Counted from the first letter of the stretch, positions 1 through 11,110 are shown. The stretch is 64,000 nt of DNA from Ditylenchus dipsaci (GCA_004194705.1 SADC01000965.1:1-64000), one strand, 5' to 3'. Made by a program: numbers and translations. Notes: generated by a model from the letters alone, not told the origin.

Positions 1-191
1 TTAACTTTTTTTAACTTAGGCCTTAGGCTTAGGCTTAGGGTAGGCCAGCGCACGTTAGGGCGGGCTCAAACGTGTATCTCAGACTGAGCACCGAAACGCG
101 CCAATTTGAAAAACTGTACACGAGTTCACAATTTGTAACGAGTCGCCTGAGCAGTCCTTTCGGACTACATCAGCACATTACACTGAGGGTG

Positions 192-330
192 TCAGTAAAA
201 ACGCCTACGCAAAACGCCTACAGTAAAAAGGCCTACGCAAAAACGCCTACGCAAAAAGGCCTACAAAAACGCCTACGCAAAAAGGCCTACAGTAAAAAGG
301 CCTACAGTAAAAACGCTTATAAAATTATCT
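192..330. repeat. CGCCTACGCAAAAA short-period tandem array
   Basis: Direct repeats of (g)CCTACGCAAAAA and (g)CCTACAGTAAAAA, about 14 bp each. The same array appears inverted at 1145-1283 in the same composite, and again at 44150-44300 and 45115-45210 in the inverted copy. Open frames across it reflect only the period and are not genes. Confidence 0.85.
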
Positions 331-454
331 ACATTTTACAAACAATATAATTCCAATTTTCTGAGGTTGGTTCATAGAAAATCATTTGAAAAACAAGGAT
401 AGTTAGACAAAAATAAGCAATATTATTGGTTTAAAAATACGGAGCTAATTAGCC

Positions 455-535
455 GCGGATTTAACTGACCACTGCCGAGTAGCAGAAATCGGTGAAAGCT
501 GGTCGCGGGTTCGATTCCCAGCCATGTCACAGCAC
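455..535 (+). other. tRNA 3'-half-like sequence (B-box), degenerate
   Basis: GGTTCGATTCC, a canonical pol III B-box/T-arm, lies at 509-519 within a segment reading ..CGCGGGTTCGATTCCCAGCC... A 5'-half-like GGTAGCTCAGTGG occurs separately near 44122 (and inverted near 1290) in the same composite. No complete cloverleaf can be folded here, so this looks like a tRNA-derived piece inside a repeat rather than a working tRNA gene. Confidence 0.4.
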
Positions 536-1435
536 GTCTAACATAGTTTTTTAATACTAATGTATTACTGTTATTTGAGAAAAAAATAAGTCTGCTGTCA
601 CTTGGATTGAAACATGTAACCTCACAATTTTGGAAAGGCTAATTTACCACAGGGGAAATTACTGGACGGTGAATTCACCGTGAGGAATTTACCACCTCCA
701 TTGAAACACTGTGACGTTCCAACCAAATCGGAATAAAATTTCTTTTTGAATGAAAAAATCCTCTCATTTACCACAGGAGCGATTGACCGAGGGTCAATTT
801 GAGGAGGGACAACTGACCACCGCCCGAGTTGACGTGTCCGGGGACGAATACACTAATAAAATCGGAAAAACCCGCAGTTTCGAGTTAGGAAATTAGACAT
901 TTTGAAATTGGCGCCCAAATGAGGTGCCCAAATGAGTTTTGCCCAAATGAATGCCAACGCTGAAAGAATATGGAAATTTCAATAGAAGCGTGAACTTAAA
1001 TAGAATATATACAGAAGGTTTAATTTTTTTAAAATCGAAACATGGCTAAGGCCTTTTCAGGCCTTTTTGTCACACAGACATCCAATTTTAATGCGTTTCA
1101 GGACATTTGTAGATCAAATTAGGTTGAGAAACAGTTGTATGCCTTTTTACTATAGGCCTTTTAGCGTAGGCTTTTTGCGTAGGCCTTTTTGCGTAGGCCT
1201 TTTTACTGTAGGCGTTTTTGCGTAGGCGTTTTTGCTATAGGCCTTTTTACTGTAGGCGTTTTTGCGTAGGCATTTTTTACGGTACTCCCACTGAGCTACC
1301 ATTGATATAGAGACTGCACAGTACTTTTCATACTTATTGCTCTTTACAGAATAACAAATTTTCATTGTTATAATTCTCGTTTGAATATGGCTGGTCCCGC
1401 CTTTTGCAAATTTGAAATTGACCGTGTAACGCGCT

Positions 1436-1690
1436 GGTATGCCCCTTTAAAGGGCCTGACCTCTTCCTACTCGGTGGTCCCCCGCCAATTCAAAAATTTT
1501 CCCTGATCATTGGACTTCTGTACGGATTTTTCCGCTAGGTTTCTAACAAAACTAAGCCTAAAATTTGATTTCAGGCCTAGTTTTGTTAGAAACGTGGCAG
1601 AAAAATCCGTACAGAAGTCCAATGATCAAGGGAAAATTTTTGAATTGGCGGGGGACCACCGAGTAGGAAGAGGTCAGGCCCTTTAAGTCG
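1436..1690. repeat. inverted repeat with GGTGGTCCCC arms
   Basis: Arms of about 110 bp (1440-1560 and 1570-1688) pair nearly perfectly around a short centre. The outer ends read GGGCCTGACCTCTTCC and its complement. It is nested in the 2-kb composite and repeated at 43730-43975. Confidence 0.85.
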
Positions 1691-1969
1691 TTTAAAATAA
1701 ACAAAGCGCCAGATTTTTGAAAACATTTTCTATATTTTCCAAAATTTCCAGTGATTATTGACCACGATATGAAAATTTGAAATTTTGAAGTTTTCGAAAA
1801 TTTACTTTAAAGTAGGGTTGGGTAATTCTCCGGAAAAAGTATTTCTCCGGGTAAGGTTTGCCAATTACCCGTGTGATTTCGGGTAATTACCCAGTAATTA
1901 CCGAGAAATAAGGCCGGAAAGTATTTTTCGGGTAATTACCAATCAACCACCCTACTTTAAAGGGCATAC

Positions 1970-2190
1970 CACGCTAATAAGAGGTGGTGCCGGGAATTCA
2001 AAAATTTTTCCTAATCACTGAACTTGTGTACGGATTTTTTCAACTTGGTTTCTAACAAAACCATACCTAAAATTAAATTCTAGCCTTGTTTTGTTAGAAA
2101 CCAAGTTGAAAAATATGTACAGAAGTTCAATGATTAGGAAAAAATTTGAATTCCGGGCACCACCTCTTATTAGCGTGGGCATGCCCTTTA
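1970..2190. repeat. inverted repeat with AAGAGGTGGTGCC arms
   Basis: Arms of roughly 95 bp, with an outer motif AATAAGAGGTGGTGCC, face each other around 2080. Copied at 43215-43455. The flanking 'cctttaaaggggcatgcc' type sequence recurs at many places in the window. Confidence 0.8.
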
Positions 2191-2194
2191 AAGG

Positions 2195-2495
2195 ACCATG
2201 ACACTTGATAAGTACAGCAATTCGAAATTTTGAATTCGCGCGGGACCACTCTAATTTGTCAATAATGTTTTCGAATTATTTTTTGTTTGTATGTGAAATT
2301 TTCAAAATATAGAACCGTTTACTAGTCGAGCCGAACGTTGCTCGACATTGCCAGATCGGACGACTAATCCTACTTATGCTGCACCATAATTATTTATATG
2401 GGTCTATGTTAAAAATTTACCGATAAATAGAATTCAAATTTTCAATGCACACAAAAAAAAATTAATTCAGAAACATTATGGACAAAATGGGCAAA
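2195..2495. other. no recognisable feature
   Basis: AT-rich single-copy-looking sequence between repeats. I see no exon, RNA or terminal inverted repeat in it. Confidence 0.5.
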
Positions 2496-2496
2496 C

Positions 2497-3040
2497 CTTT
2501 TTCTTGCCGTAAAAAGACTTTTTTTGCCGCAGGTTTACTTTTTTTGCCGCAAAAAGAATTTTTTCTGCCGTGAAAAAATTTGCGGTAGAAAATACTTATT
2601 TTTGCCGCAGAAATACTTTTTTTGCCGCTAATACTTGTCACTTTTTTGCCGCAAGTTTACTTTTTTTGCCGCAAATGAATTTTTCCGCCATTTACTTTTT
2701 TTGCCGTAAAAATACTTTTTTTTGCCGCAACTTTTTCCTTCATTTTGCCGCAAATTTACTTTTTTTTGCCGCAAAAATACTTTTTATTGCCGCTATTTCA
2801 CTTTTTTCTGCCGCAATTTGTTTTTCGCTAATTTACTTTTTTTGCCGCAAATTTATTTTATTTTGCCGTAAATTTACTTTTTTTGCCGCAAATTTATTTT
2901 ATTTTGCCGTAAATTTACTTTTTTTGCCACAAATTCACTCTATTTGCCGTAAAATTACTTTTTCCAGCCGCGACTTCGCTTTTTTCTGCCGCAACTTTTT
3001 TAAATTATTTCACCGCTGATTTACCTGGTTTGCCGTTTTT
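2497..3040. repeat. TTTGCCGCAAATTTAC short-period array
   Basis: About 25 degenerate units of 18-21 bp with the core word TTTGCCGCAA, separated by AT spacers. The long open frame (2570-3019) is Phe/Leu-rich because of the period and has no domain. Short relatives occur near 9650-9735. Confidence 0.85.
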
Positions 3041-3099
3041 TCTGCCTGTTATCCATGTCTTTGACACTTTTTCAGCGTTTATTCTAAACACTGTTTATT

Positions 3100-3580
3100 C
3101 TCGACAGATAGTCTTTCGAACACAGAAATAATTTCTGCTTACATTTATATTTCACACCTTGTAGTTGAAGTACCCGAGAAACTCTTGGTCAGGTGTCCTA
3201 ATAGTTGTATTGAAGATGTATAACTCGAGTAGTGGTAGCTGGGTGATCAACAACATTCGCAATTGTTCTTTCATGGCAGAACCCATTATTTGGTAATGGT
3301 TCGAGATGGTCTGGTGGGCATAATATTTACTAAATAGGAGGGCACATCTACTGTCCGTATCTAGTCTCGCATGGAAATCTTTAAAACTCAACTTAAAACT
3401 AATCTAAACGTCGCTGGTTCGGATCTCTCTGAGTGCACACTTAGGTTTTTTCATTGATTGAGTTGAACTTATAGTGTCCTTGGGCTAAAAATATCAATGA
3501 ATTGATTCAGATGGTTTTCATGATTCTTTTATCATCAGAAACTGTCTTAATTTTGCGATTTACTGAAAATAACTGTCAAA
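3100..3580. other. intergenic, weak tRNA-like tail
   Basis: The only recognisable signal is CTGGTTCGGATC followed by GAGTGCACAC near 3412-3442. It resembles the GGTTCGAGTCC...GGGTGCACACC segment at 39445 and the inverted copies near 5360 and 16590. This suggests a dispersed tRNA-derived short element with poorly preserved ends. Confidence 0.3.
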
Positions 3581-3581
3581 A

Positions 3582-4176
3582 TACAGGGTGGTCTTTTATA
3601 ATCTCCCTAGTTTGTTTTCGCCATAACTTTTTGAATTCGTGGTTTTCGGCAAGATCTTTTTTTTATTCGAAGAGCTGCTCTGCGCCGAGCGATTGGTACT
3701 AATTTTGATTTTTGTCATGATTCTGTTGATCAGCTACGGCTTGTTTAAAAATGTGGATTTGGATCAAGAGAAATTTGGATCAAGACCCAGGTCTACACAA
3801 CTCCAATCGCCAACATGAATGTTCTCCAAAGAAGAATCGAGCAAGCTTTTGAAGAACTGCCTCAGGACATGATTGACAGAGCCATTGGAGCATATGAACG
3901 CCGATTGGAGTACAGCCTTGCCGTGAACGGACGAAGCACAGAACAGAAATACCGAGATTAGAAATTCAGAAAATATCCGAAATTTGTTGAAATTGTTGTT
4001 GATTTGTTTTGGTTATTTTTTTGGTGTTTCGAATAAAGTGTTATAAGCATGTTTGGTACCAATCGCGCGGCGCAGAGCAGAGCGTCTTTCGAATAAAAAA
4101 AGATCTCGCCGAAAAACCACGAATTCAAAAAGTTATGGCGAAAACAAACTAGGGAGATTATAAAAGACCACCTGTA
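3582..4176. mobile_element. Tc1/mariner-type MITE with transposase remnant
   Basis: Terminal inverted repeats TACAGGGTGGTCTTTTATAA...complement...CTGTA, with arms of about 95 bp. The outermost TA fits the TA target duplication of Tc1/mariner elements. The arms include CGCCATAACTTTTTGAATTC and a run ending in TTATTCGAA. The same arm design occurs at 17850-18383. The interior keeps the 3' end of a transposase reading frame (separate entry). Confidence 0.85.
3754..3961 (+). pseudogene. Tc1/mariner transposase C-terminal remnant
   Basis: A frame from about 3754 to the TAG at 3959-3961 reads W-I-K-T..VYTTPIAN then RRIEQAFEELP and AYERRLEYSLAVNG. This matches the C-terminal layout of Tc1/mariner (IS630 superfamily) transposases: W..T-VY..PI, then RI..AF, then a final helix with RL. 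The catalytic DD(E/D) part is absent, so it cannot encode an active enzyme. The C-terminal AIGAYE-RLEY-AVNG-STEQ segment is also kept in the mini-ORF at 18048-18194. Confidence 0.65.
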
Positions 4177-4195
4177 AAAGAACTCCACCTTGAAG

Positions 4196-5090
4196 CGGCT
4201 AGACTTTACTTGGTCCCCCCACGGCTGACCCACTTTCGAGGTGAATTTTCAAAAACTGATTTCATATTCGTGTTTCTCGACCCGGATTTTTACGGGAAAT
4301 GATAATCAGATTCTGTGAAAAACAATTTTTTTTTTAAGATTTGCCTTGGTCCCCCAAGGTAAAATTTTAGAGAATTTTGAAATTTTTTTTTAAATTGGCG
4401 CCTTTTGAATTTTTAAGAGATTAAGGGCTGTATTGGGAGGGGAAGGGAATAAAGGGCCACTAATCACACATGGCCCCTAACAAGAAGATGTTGAACATAG
4501 TTTTGAATACCGGGGCCTACCGCATAAATAAACTCTGGTATGCATGCTTTTTCATGCATCCAGAGTCACTTTCGAGTGATTTGTGTCTAAGGTATGTGGG
4601 TGTGCGCATCTCACTCCAAGCCCCCAAGCCCCCTGCGCCCCCGAAGGGCGCGCAGGGGCTTGAGAGTTAGATATGCGCGCACTCACTTACCTTAGACATG
4701 ATTACGAGAAGTACTCTTGATCAAAAAATGTGTATGGAGTCTCTTATTGCCACGGCCCAGTTGAAAAACATGGTGAGGCAGTCGAAGAATACATATATTT
4801 CCTTTTCTATTGTTCTGCCATAAAAGTGGCCCCCTTTTATTCCCTTCCCCTCCCAATACAGCCCTTAATCCCTTTAAAATTCAAAAGGCGCCAATTTAAA
4901 TTTTTTTTTTCAAAATTCTCTAAAATTTTACCTTGGGGGACCAAGGCAAATCCCAAAAATTTTTTTTTCACTTTCACAGAATCTGATGATCTTTCCCGTA
5001 AAATCCGGGTCGAGAAACATGAATATGCAATCGGTTTTCAAAATTGACCTCGAGAGTGGGTCAGCCGTGGGGGGGCCAAGCAAAGTGTTA
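4196..5090. repeat. long inverted repeat with hairpin-rich centre (copy 1)
   Basis: Left arm 4196-4440 and right arm 4820-5090 are complementary (TTGGTCCCCC / GGGGGACCAA blocks, TCTCGACCCGG / CCGGGTCGAGA). The centre (4490-4720) carries an element-specific segment that can fold: CTCTGGTATGCAT...ATGCATCCAGAG and TCACTTTCGAGTGA. Related copies are at 5750-6412, 21555-21730 (partial) and 22975-23665. Confidence 0.8.
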
Positions 5091-5750
5091 TCCTTGAAGC
5101 CTTATACTTTGTGTTTTAATGGTTTCACCGACCCTAGTAGCAAATACCCCTCCGGAAAATATGCGTAAACTCTTTATTAGTCACAACTTATGTACGCTGG
5201 CCTATCCCAAGCCTAAAGGCTAACCCTAAAGTTGTTACTTGTAAGGGTAGTTACAGCAATTTTTACAAGGTCGGATTCCTGGGTGGGGGTGGTAGTCGCT
5301 ACTAGCGCCTAAGGATCATTTTGATACCGAACTCGCAAATAAAATACTGAAAAAACAGAAAGCATGCACCCAGAGAGATCTGAACTGGTAACTTTTAAAT
5401 TAGGTTCAATTCGAATTTTTATACGGACGATAGATGTACCGGTTTTTAAAAAATAGATATGCTAAATGAAAATATCCTGGTATCAATTAAAACGTTCTGA
5501 AGGATTTAGTTTGGTTGACCTAGGTATATCGCACAACAACTGTGTTTCTTTAAACTTCCATGCTCACCTGAAAAGCCTCCATTAATAAATTCAGCGTTTT
5601 TGACTTCAAAACAACATTCCTTATTAGAATAAAGTTGCGGCAGAAAGAAGCAAATTTACGGCAGAAAAAAGTGAAGGCTAAACTGTATTATATGTCCTAA
5701 CTTAGGCTTAGGCTTAAAACTTTTAGTCACTTTCGAGTGATTTGTGTAAA
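5090..5750. other. intergenic with dispersed TACGCTGGCC repeat
   Basis: 5180-5225 contains a copy of the TACGCTGGCCTA..CCTAAGCCTA repeat seen at the window start. An inverted tRNA-like tail (GTGCACCC..AACTGG) may sit at 5360-5395. I see no exon. Confidence 0.4.
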
Positions 5751-6412
5751 GCCATAATACAGGGGCTAGGTGTTAAGGTGTCCATAATAGGTGTCCATAA
5801 TACAGGGGCTAGGTACCCCAAAAAATATGTCTGTTTTTTGGCTCTTGGCTCCTGAAATTTTTTTTTCGAAAACTTCCATATCTTGACCCCAGATTCACTA
5901 AAAACAATTCGAACATTCTCAACTTGTAGGAAAATTCCTCAGCTACAACCCTGTTTCAAACAAAATGAAACATGTCTGCAAAATAAGTGAAAAAAATGCT
6001 TTCGAAGTTAGAAAGACGCGAAAATGGGGTGCCCAGCACTGCTCTGGACCACCAAAAAGTACCATTTTGACCATTTTCGAAGGGATTTAAGGCTGTATTA
6101 GGGTGGAAACAGACCAAAAAGGGGCAATTTTGAACAAAAAGGAAGATGTTGAACATAGTTTTGTTGACTGGGGCCTACCGCATAAATAAACTCTGGTATG
6201 CATACATTTTTATGCATCCAGAGTCACCCCGAAGGGGGCGCAGGGGGCTTGAGAGTTAGAGATGCGCGCACTCACTTACCTTAGACATGATTCCGAGAAG
6301 TACACTTGATCATAAAATGCATATAGAGACTCTTTTTGCTAAGTCCTATGTTGAAAAACATGGCAAAGCAGCCAAATAAGTTGCTTAACACCTAGCCCTG
6401 TATTATGGCTTT
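5750..6412. repeat. long inverted repeat with hairpin-rich centre (copy 2)
   Basis: The ends GCCATAATACAGGGGCTAGG (5750) and the complement ending at 6412 pair. The centre, 6145-6290, carries the same CTCTGGTATGCATA..TATGCATCCAGAG hairpin sequence and the TACCTTAGAC motif as copies 1 and 3. Confidence 0.75.
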
Positions 6413-6433
6413 CCCCTCCCAGTACAACCCTCA

Positions 6434-6852
6434 TGGCTTGTTCACGTTGTTCGAGTTAGAGTTAGAGTTCGAGTTCGGGTTTTTGGTTACGTGAACACCT
6501 CTGATCCGAACTCTAACTCGAACTCTAACTCTAACTCGAGGGTGTTCACGTACCTCGAGTTCGAGGTTGGATTTGAAGGTGTTCATGCATATAACTTGGA
6601 TTTTATTTAGTAAACCTCCTAAAAACTAACTTTCAGTGGCTTTAGACGGCTTTGGAGTGAGATTCTGAGCTATCTAAGCTATATACATGAACATTTTCAA
6701 GCTCGACCTCTAACTCTAACTCGATGTACGTGAACACCATCGAGTTAGAGTTTGAGTTCGGGTTTTTGAGTACATGAACACCTCTGATCCGAACTCTAAC
6801 TCGAACTCAAACTCTAACTCGAACTCGAACTCTAACAACGTGAACAAGCCAT
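6434..6852. mobile_element. GTTCAC-ended inverted-repeat element, GAGTTA/GAGTTCG core
   Basis: Terminal repeats ATGGCTTGTTCACGTTGTT and complement. The interior is built of GAGTTAGAG/GAGTTCG words in opposite orientations, with internal GTGAACACC punctuation. Closely related ends occur at 12604 and 62690; the latter lies just upstream of PIF/Harbinger transposase remains. I therefore infer a Harbinger-type MITE. Confidence 0.7.
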
Positions 6853-6943
6853 CAACCATTTTTAAATAGCTTTTCTGGACTTTTAAGTATCGGGCCGCAA
6901 GTGTCGGCCGCAAGTTTCTGGGCCCCAAGTGTCGTATAACCGA

Positions 6944-7082
6944 AAATTTGACAAATTCAAATGCGCGCAGAACACTTCTCTTTCGTCTCTCGCCGTACTT
7001 TTTGAGTTGCTCGAAATAACACCAAAGGGTAGAGTGCGAGACGAAAGAGAAGTGTCCCGCGCGCATTTGAATTTGCCAAATT
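6944..7082. repeat. short inverted repeat (hairpin) with AAATGCGCGC arms
   Basis: Arms 6944-6995 and 7033-7082 (AAATTCAAATGCGCGC / GCGCGCATTTGAATTT, with GAGACGAAAGAGAAGTGT in between) form a near-perfect hairpin about 135 bp long. Confidence 0.75.
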
Positions 7083-7304
7083 TTTATTTGCATCAATAAC
7101 TATGGTCCTTTAAGGTTTTGAGAATAAATTCAAATGTCAGGTCAGCCGAAAAATTGTTGATATCACCGTTTACTTTTCAGCTCGTGACTGTAATCTTTTA
7201 TTACAGATGTTTTTTAAATTGAATTTCACCTGAAAACTCATTTTACAAAACTGTGATGCGAAATATGAAAACAGTCTAACCAGTCGAGGCCCTCGACTCG
7301 AGGG

Positions 7305-7465
7305 TTATGTCGTGGTGCAGGTGCGGGTGAAGGTACGGGTCGAGGTGTAGGTGTTGGTTGATGTGAGAACACGACCTGCACCCGCACTCACACCCACACC
7401 TACACCGCTCACTGTGAGAATATGACACCGACCTCGACCTGCACCCGCACCTACACTCGCCCATT
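7305..7465. repeat. GGTGCGGGT/GTAGGTG short-word array
   Basis: Degenerate hexamer-like words (GGTGCAGGTGCGGGT, GGTCGAGGTGTAGGTG), then the complement, punctuated by TGTGAGAAC. Overlapping - strand open frames rich in Cys/Arg/Gly arise from the repeat and look non-coding. Confidence 0.65.
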
Positions 7466-7539
7466 GTGAGACCCCTATAAGTTCGAAAGTTGACTTCTCA
7501 ATTGCTAGTAACCAATAAATTACTGCTGGATTCAAAAAA

Positions 7540-7770
7540 CCAATTATTTCGGCCTTTTGGCCATTCCAGAGTGGGTCCTGAGCCATCTGGTCTTTCCTCA
7601 CCCTGAATTTCACTCAAAAAAATTCAAAAATTGTTAATTTCGTGTCGAGACCAACTTTGGGCGACAAGAAAAAGTATTTTCGGCCACAAAAAAGAGATTT
7701 TCGGCATCATTTTTTTTCGGCCACAAAAAAAGTATTTCGGCCACAAAAAAAAGTTTTGCCCAAAAAATAT
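7540..7770. repeat. TTGGCCATTCCAGAGTGG repeat module with CGGCCACAAAAAA array
   Basis: Contains the module TTTTGGCCATTCCAGAGTGG, shared with 8330, 8590, 8990 and 9430, then units of (T)CGGCCACAAAAAAAGTA. It belongs to the same family as the inverted-repeat cluster to its right. Confidence 0.7.
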
Positions 7771-7869
7771 ATGAATAACAAAAAAATCAAGGACTTGCTG
7801 ATAAATTGTCTAGAACACAACGCAATGGACGAGTACCAGGCTTTGAAAAAACTTTCGGGATTTGAAAAT

Positions 7870-8060
7870 CTGATTGTGAACAGGGTCAGAGTGTGGGTGC
7901 GGGATTTCAAAATCTGATTATGAACAGGGTGTGGGTGCGGGTGTGGGTCTGAGTGTGGGTGCGGGATTTTCAAACCCTATTGTGAACACGAGTGTGGGTC
8001 TGGGTGTGGGTGCGAGTGTGAGTGCGGGTCTGAGTGCGAGATTTTGGGATATGTGAACGT
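7870..8060. repeat. GTGTGGGTGCGGG array with GTGAACA punctuation
   Basis: Words GTGTGGGTGCGGG, GGGTCTGAGTGT and so on are punctuated by ATTGTGAACA, ATTATGAACA and ATGTGAACG. This resembles the interior style of the GTTCAC-ended elements. Confidence 0.6.
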
Positions 8061-8159
8061 AGCTTTAGGACACATGTTTAAGCCATTCTTTAATGTAAAC
8101 TGGCCTAAATTTACAAAAATAGAATTATCTGTATAAAAATTGTGAAAATACACAACGCC

Positions 8160-8765
8160 GCGAAAGGCTCGGATTTAAAATGGGCAAAACTTTTTCTTGT
8201 CGCCGAACGACTTCTTTTTGTCGCCGAAATACTTTTTCTTGTCGCCGAAAGTTGGTCTCGACACGAAATCTACAATTTTTAAATTTTTTGTGTGAAATTC
8301 AGGGGTGGGCAAAGACCAGATGGCTCACGACCCACTCTGGAATGGCCAAAAAGCCAAAATAATTGGTTTTTAACTTTTCAAGAAAAATCGATTGAGCGGA
8401 TCATATTTCGGGTCCGATGGGCTTAATCGCTCAGAATTCCAGGTTTTTGGTGGTTTTTGGTGGTTCAGGGTGAATTCTGATCGATCTAACCGATCGGACC
8501 CAAAATCTGATCCGCTCAATCGATTTTTCTCAAAAAGTTTACTCCCCCTTTAGTAAACCTCCAAAAAACCAATTATTTTGGCCTTTTGGCCATTCCAGAG
8601 TGGTCCTGAGCCATCTGGTCTTTGCCCACCCCTGAATTTCACACAAAAAATTTTGAAATTGTGGATTTCGTGTCGATACCAACTTTCGGCGACAAGAAAA
8701 AGTATTTCGGCGACAAAAAGAAGTCGTTCGGCGACAAGAAAAAGTTTTGCCCATTTTAAAGGACA
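8160..8765. repeat. inverted-repeat element with CTTGTCGCCGAAA arrays and nested palindrome
   Basis: Outer arms AAAATGGGCAAAACTTTTTC (8177) and complement (ending about 8760) each carry three CTTGTCGCCGAAA-type units and the GGCCATTCCAGAGTGG module. Nested inside, 8375-8535 is a further palindrome with AATCGATTGAGCGGATCA arms. Open frames here are mirror images of each other and not genes. Confidence 0.8.
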
Positions 8766-9745
8766 ATACATTTTTCTCCGCCTTATTCATTTTTTTTTCC
8801 GCCTAAACACTTTTTTCCGCCTAATTTTTTTCCGCCTAAAACACTTTTTTCTCGGCCTAATTTACTTCTTTTTCCGCCTAATTTACTCTTTTTCCGCCTA
8901 ATTTTGATTCTCTACACGAAATCAACCATTTTTCAAAGCTTTTGTGTGAAATTCAGGGGTGGGGAGAGGCCAGATGGCTATACCCACTCCGGAATGACCA
9001 AAAGGCCAAAATTATTGGTTTTTAGGGGTTTACTAAAGGGGGAGTAAAATTTTCGAGAAAAATCGATTGAGCGGATCAGATTTCGGGTCCGATCGGCTTA
9101 ATCGCCCACAACTCCACCCTGAACCACTCGAAACCACCATAAACCTGGAATTCTGAGCGATTAAGCCGATCGGACCCGAAATCTGATCCGCTCAATCGAT
9201 TTTTCGGCTACCAGACAATTTCTAATATTTTTAGAATTTGTCGCGCGACATTTTCTAATATTTTTCGGTAAATTCGGTTGTTTTGTCCCGAATTTACCGA
9301 AAAATATTAGAAAATGTCGCGCGACAAATTCTAAAAATATTAGAAATTGTCTGGTAGCCGATTTTTCCTTTCCCTTGATTCGATTCCCCTTTACTAAGCC
9401 CCCAAAAAACTAATAGTTTTGGCCTTTTGGCCATTCCAGAGTGGGTCGTGAGCCATCTGGTCTTTGCCCACCCTTGAATTTCACACAAAAATTTTTAAAA
9501 ATGGTTGATTTCGTGTAGAGAATCAAAATTAGGCGGAAAAAAGAGTAAATTACGCGGAAAAAGAAGTAAATTAGGCGGAGAAAAAAGTATTGTCTCATTT
9601 TAAATAACCTGTAAAAAGCCGAGGCATCAACAAATGTGCAATACTTTTTTTCCGCAAATGACTTTCTTGATGCAAATCTGCTTCTGCCGCAAATATACTT
9701 TTTTATACCGCAAACATACTTCTTTTGCCGCAAATTTGGCCATAA
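8765..9745. repeat. second inverted-repeat nest with CCGCCTAATTTAC arrays
   Basis: CCGCCTAATTTACTTTTTT units at 8775-8910 are mirrored at 9525-9600. Inside are a palindrome at 9045-9205 (AATCGATTGAGCGGATCAGA arms) and a near-perfect palindrome at 9200-9368 containing TTTGTCGCGCGACA. 9630-9735 adds TTTGCCGCAAA-type units. The architecture is nested insertion of palindromic elements within palindromic elements. Confidence 0.75.
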
Positions 9746-10417
9746 GACCGCTCACCTGAGTAAACTTGTATGTATTTGAAAGCTCGTTGAATTCTACACT
9801 AGACATGCGTTTCAGCTGCTCAAAACTGTTTCAGCATAAAAAAACTACAATGGCACTTTTTATACTCGTGAAACCGTTGCATGAAACCGTTTCACGGACC
9901 TTTGAAACCGTTTCAAAGAAACCCTTGAAACCGTTTCAAGAAGCCAGTTTCGAGGAAACGCTTGAAACCGTTTCCGGCAACCCTATGGTTCAAGGAAACC
10001 CTTGAAACCGTTGCATGCACCCTTTTTTATCGGAAAAACAGTTGCATTAAAGAACATGTTGTCTTAGATGAAACCATTGAAACATAGATCTTTAGGGTGC
10101 CAATTTATCTGCCAATTTATCAGCCAATTTATTGATCACTCGAAATTTTCATATAGGAATGTTCAGAATTGTCTCTTTTATCGATTAGTAGCAAATAATG
10201 CCCTGAGCCTGCTTATTTTCGGAGACGAAAAGGGCCAAACATAAACACATTCCTCGAATTTGGGTTTTGGAAAATGTACTTCATCCAACTTCAAACAGCC
10301 GCAAGTTTTTTTCCAATTATCTCTTTAACATCGAAAAGAAAAAAATGTGCATCAAAGTTTACTCTTTTTAATGGTAAATCGATTGTAAGCGTAAACGAAA
10401 AATTTTGTGAACAAAAG

Positions 10418-10692
10418 TGAGTGAGTATGCCGAGGGAGGTGGATTTATTTATAATAAAAACCCAGATGAAAATCTTTACAAGTGTCATATCTGCACAATC
10501 CATGCGTTTTGCCAAGTATGCTTGCATGCAATCGACGCAGAATTTCTTGGAGAACTACATGTTTTTTGATTTGGCCGCGAAACAAGGCAAAATACCCGTG
10601 AAAAGTCGTTTGTTGGAGGTGTCAGAAATTTACGAAAATCAGGCTTTTGGAGGAATCCGAAAACTGCGTAGAAAATATTCTCCTCCACACAT
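10418..10692 (+). pseudogene. zinc-binding protein fragment (unrecognised family)
   Basis: Reading from about 10424, the frame gives YAEGGGFIYNKNPDENLYKC, then HICTIHAFCQVCLHA. This is a KCxxC...FCxxC pattern typical of a zinc-binding knuckle. The frame breaks near 10565. It resumes in another phase with AAKQGKIPVKSRLLEVSEIY and NQAFGGIRKLRRKYSPP until about 10690. Codon content and Cys spacing look like a real exon. I do not recognise the family; a chromatin-type zinc finger is one option. It lies convergent to TSR3 inside the same TIR-bounded block, and its 5' and 3' limits are unknown. Confidence 0.4.
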
Positions 10693-10828
10693 TTCCATGG
10701 TACACATCATTACTACACACACCTTTAACACACACCACCAATCACGTGTACCAAGTCTGCACTTTATTGCCAACAACTCCAACAGCAACAGATTAACAAC
10801 AAAACAAAGAAGCAACAAAGAGCCTAAT

Positions 10829-11110
10829 TATTCTTTTCGGCATCCAGGAACTTCAGTTCGAACTCGTCCAGCAGGCGTTGCAGATACATACGGAGTTTGA
10901 CCTTATCCTTCCGATGCGAGATTCTCCAGCTTATCCATAACGTGTTCGACATTCTCGGCGATGGTATGCTTGTAGGCGAAGGACAGCTTTTCCACGTGAG
11001 CTTCCATCAAGTCTAGCAATGCAGTTATTTCGGACCCTTTATCATCACCGCGACTTCGCTTTGACCCCCTCCGCTGGCTTGCCTGAACAGTGGCGGTGCA
11101 AAAATAACTC
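10829..11110 (-). CDS. charged coiled-coil segment downstream of TSR3 (exon, unassigned)
   Basis: On the - strand this reads [20 protein letters not shown], then LLDLMEAHVEKLSFAYKHTI, ENVEHVMDKLENLAS and, after a one-base shift near 10907, RKDKVKLRMYLQRLLDEFEL ending ..AEKNN and a stop at about 10829. It is basic and then amphipathic, likely helical. It may be the C-terminal tail of the TSR3 gene after a short intron (an acceptor-like TTCAG is near 11090) or a separate gene's last exon. No family is recognised. Confidence 0.35.

Larger units (their letters stand above)
153..2195. repeat. 2-kb composite repeat, left copy (inverted copy at 43217-45268)
   Basis: This stretch is matched, reverse-complemented, by 43217-45268. 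The match includes the CGCCTACGC arrays, the segment around 1040-1140, the tRNA-like 3' half near 510 and two internal inverted repeats. It is a mosaic of nested elements, not a gene. Positions 1-60 before it hold a degenerate CTTAGGC/TAGGCCAGCG repeat that recurs near 5180, 27970, 33500, 36545 and 38540. Confidence 0.85.

Noticed and set aside
1..60. CTTAGGCTTAGGCTTAGGG looks like TTAGGC telomere repeat at a contig end
   Set aside because: Only about three degenerate units, and the same sequence occurs internally near 5700, 27970, 33500 and 36545 as part of a dispersed repeat.
192..330. Regularly spaced short repeats resembling a CRISPR array
   Set aside because: The repeat is about 14 bp with no unique spacers of constant length, and the sequence is eukaryotic with introns.
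2570..3019. 149-codon open frame
   Set aside because: A periodic Phe/Leu/Ala-rich translation of the GCCGCAAA array, without domain, conservation or splice signals.
7276..7613. Two overlapping - strand frames, Cys/Arg- and Gly-rich
   Set aside because: Produced by the GGTGCGGGT word array; both frames change with the repeat phase.
10421..10900. 159-codon + strand frame
   Set aside because: The real coding signal here is in the neighbouring frame (KCHIC...FCQVC). The long frame is a shadow running on into low-complexity sequence.
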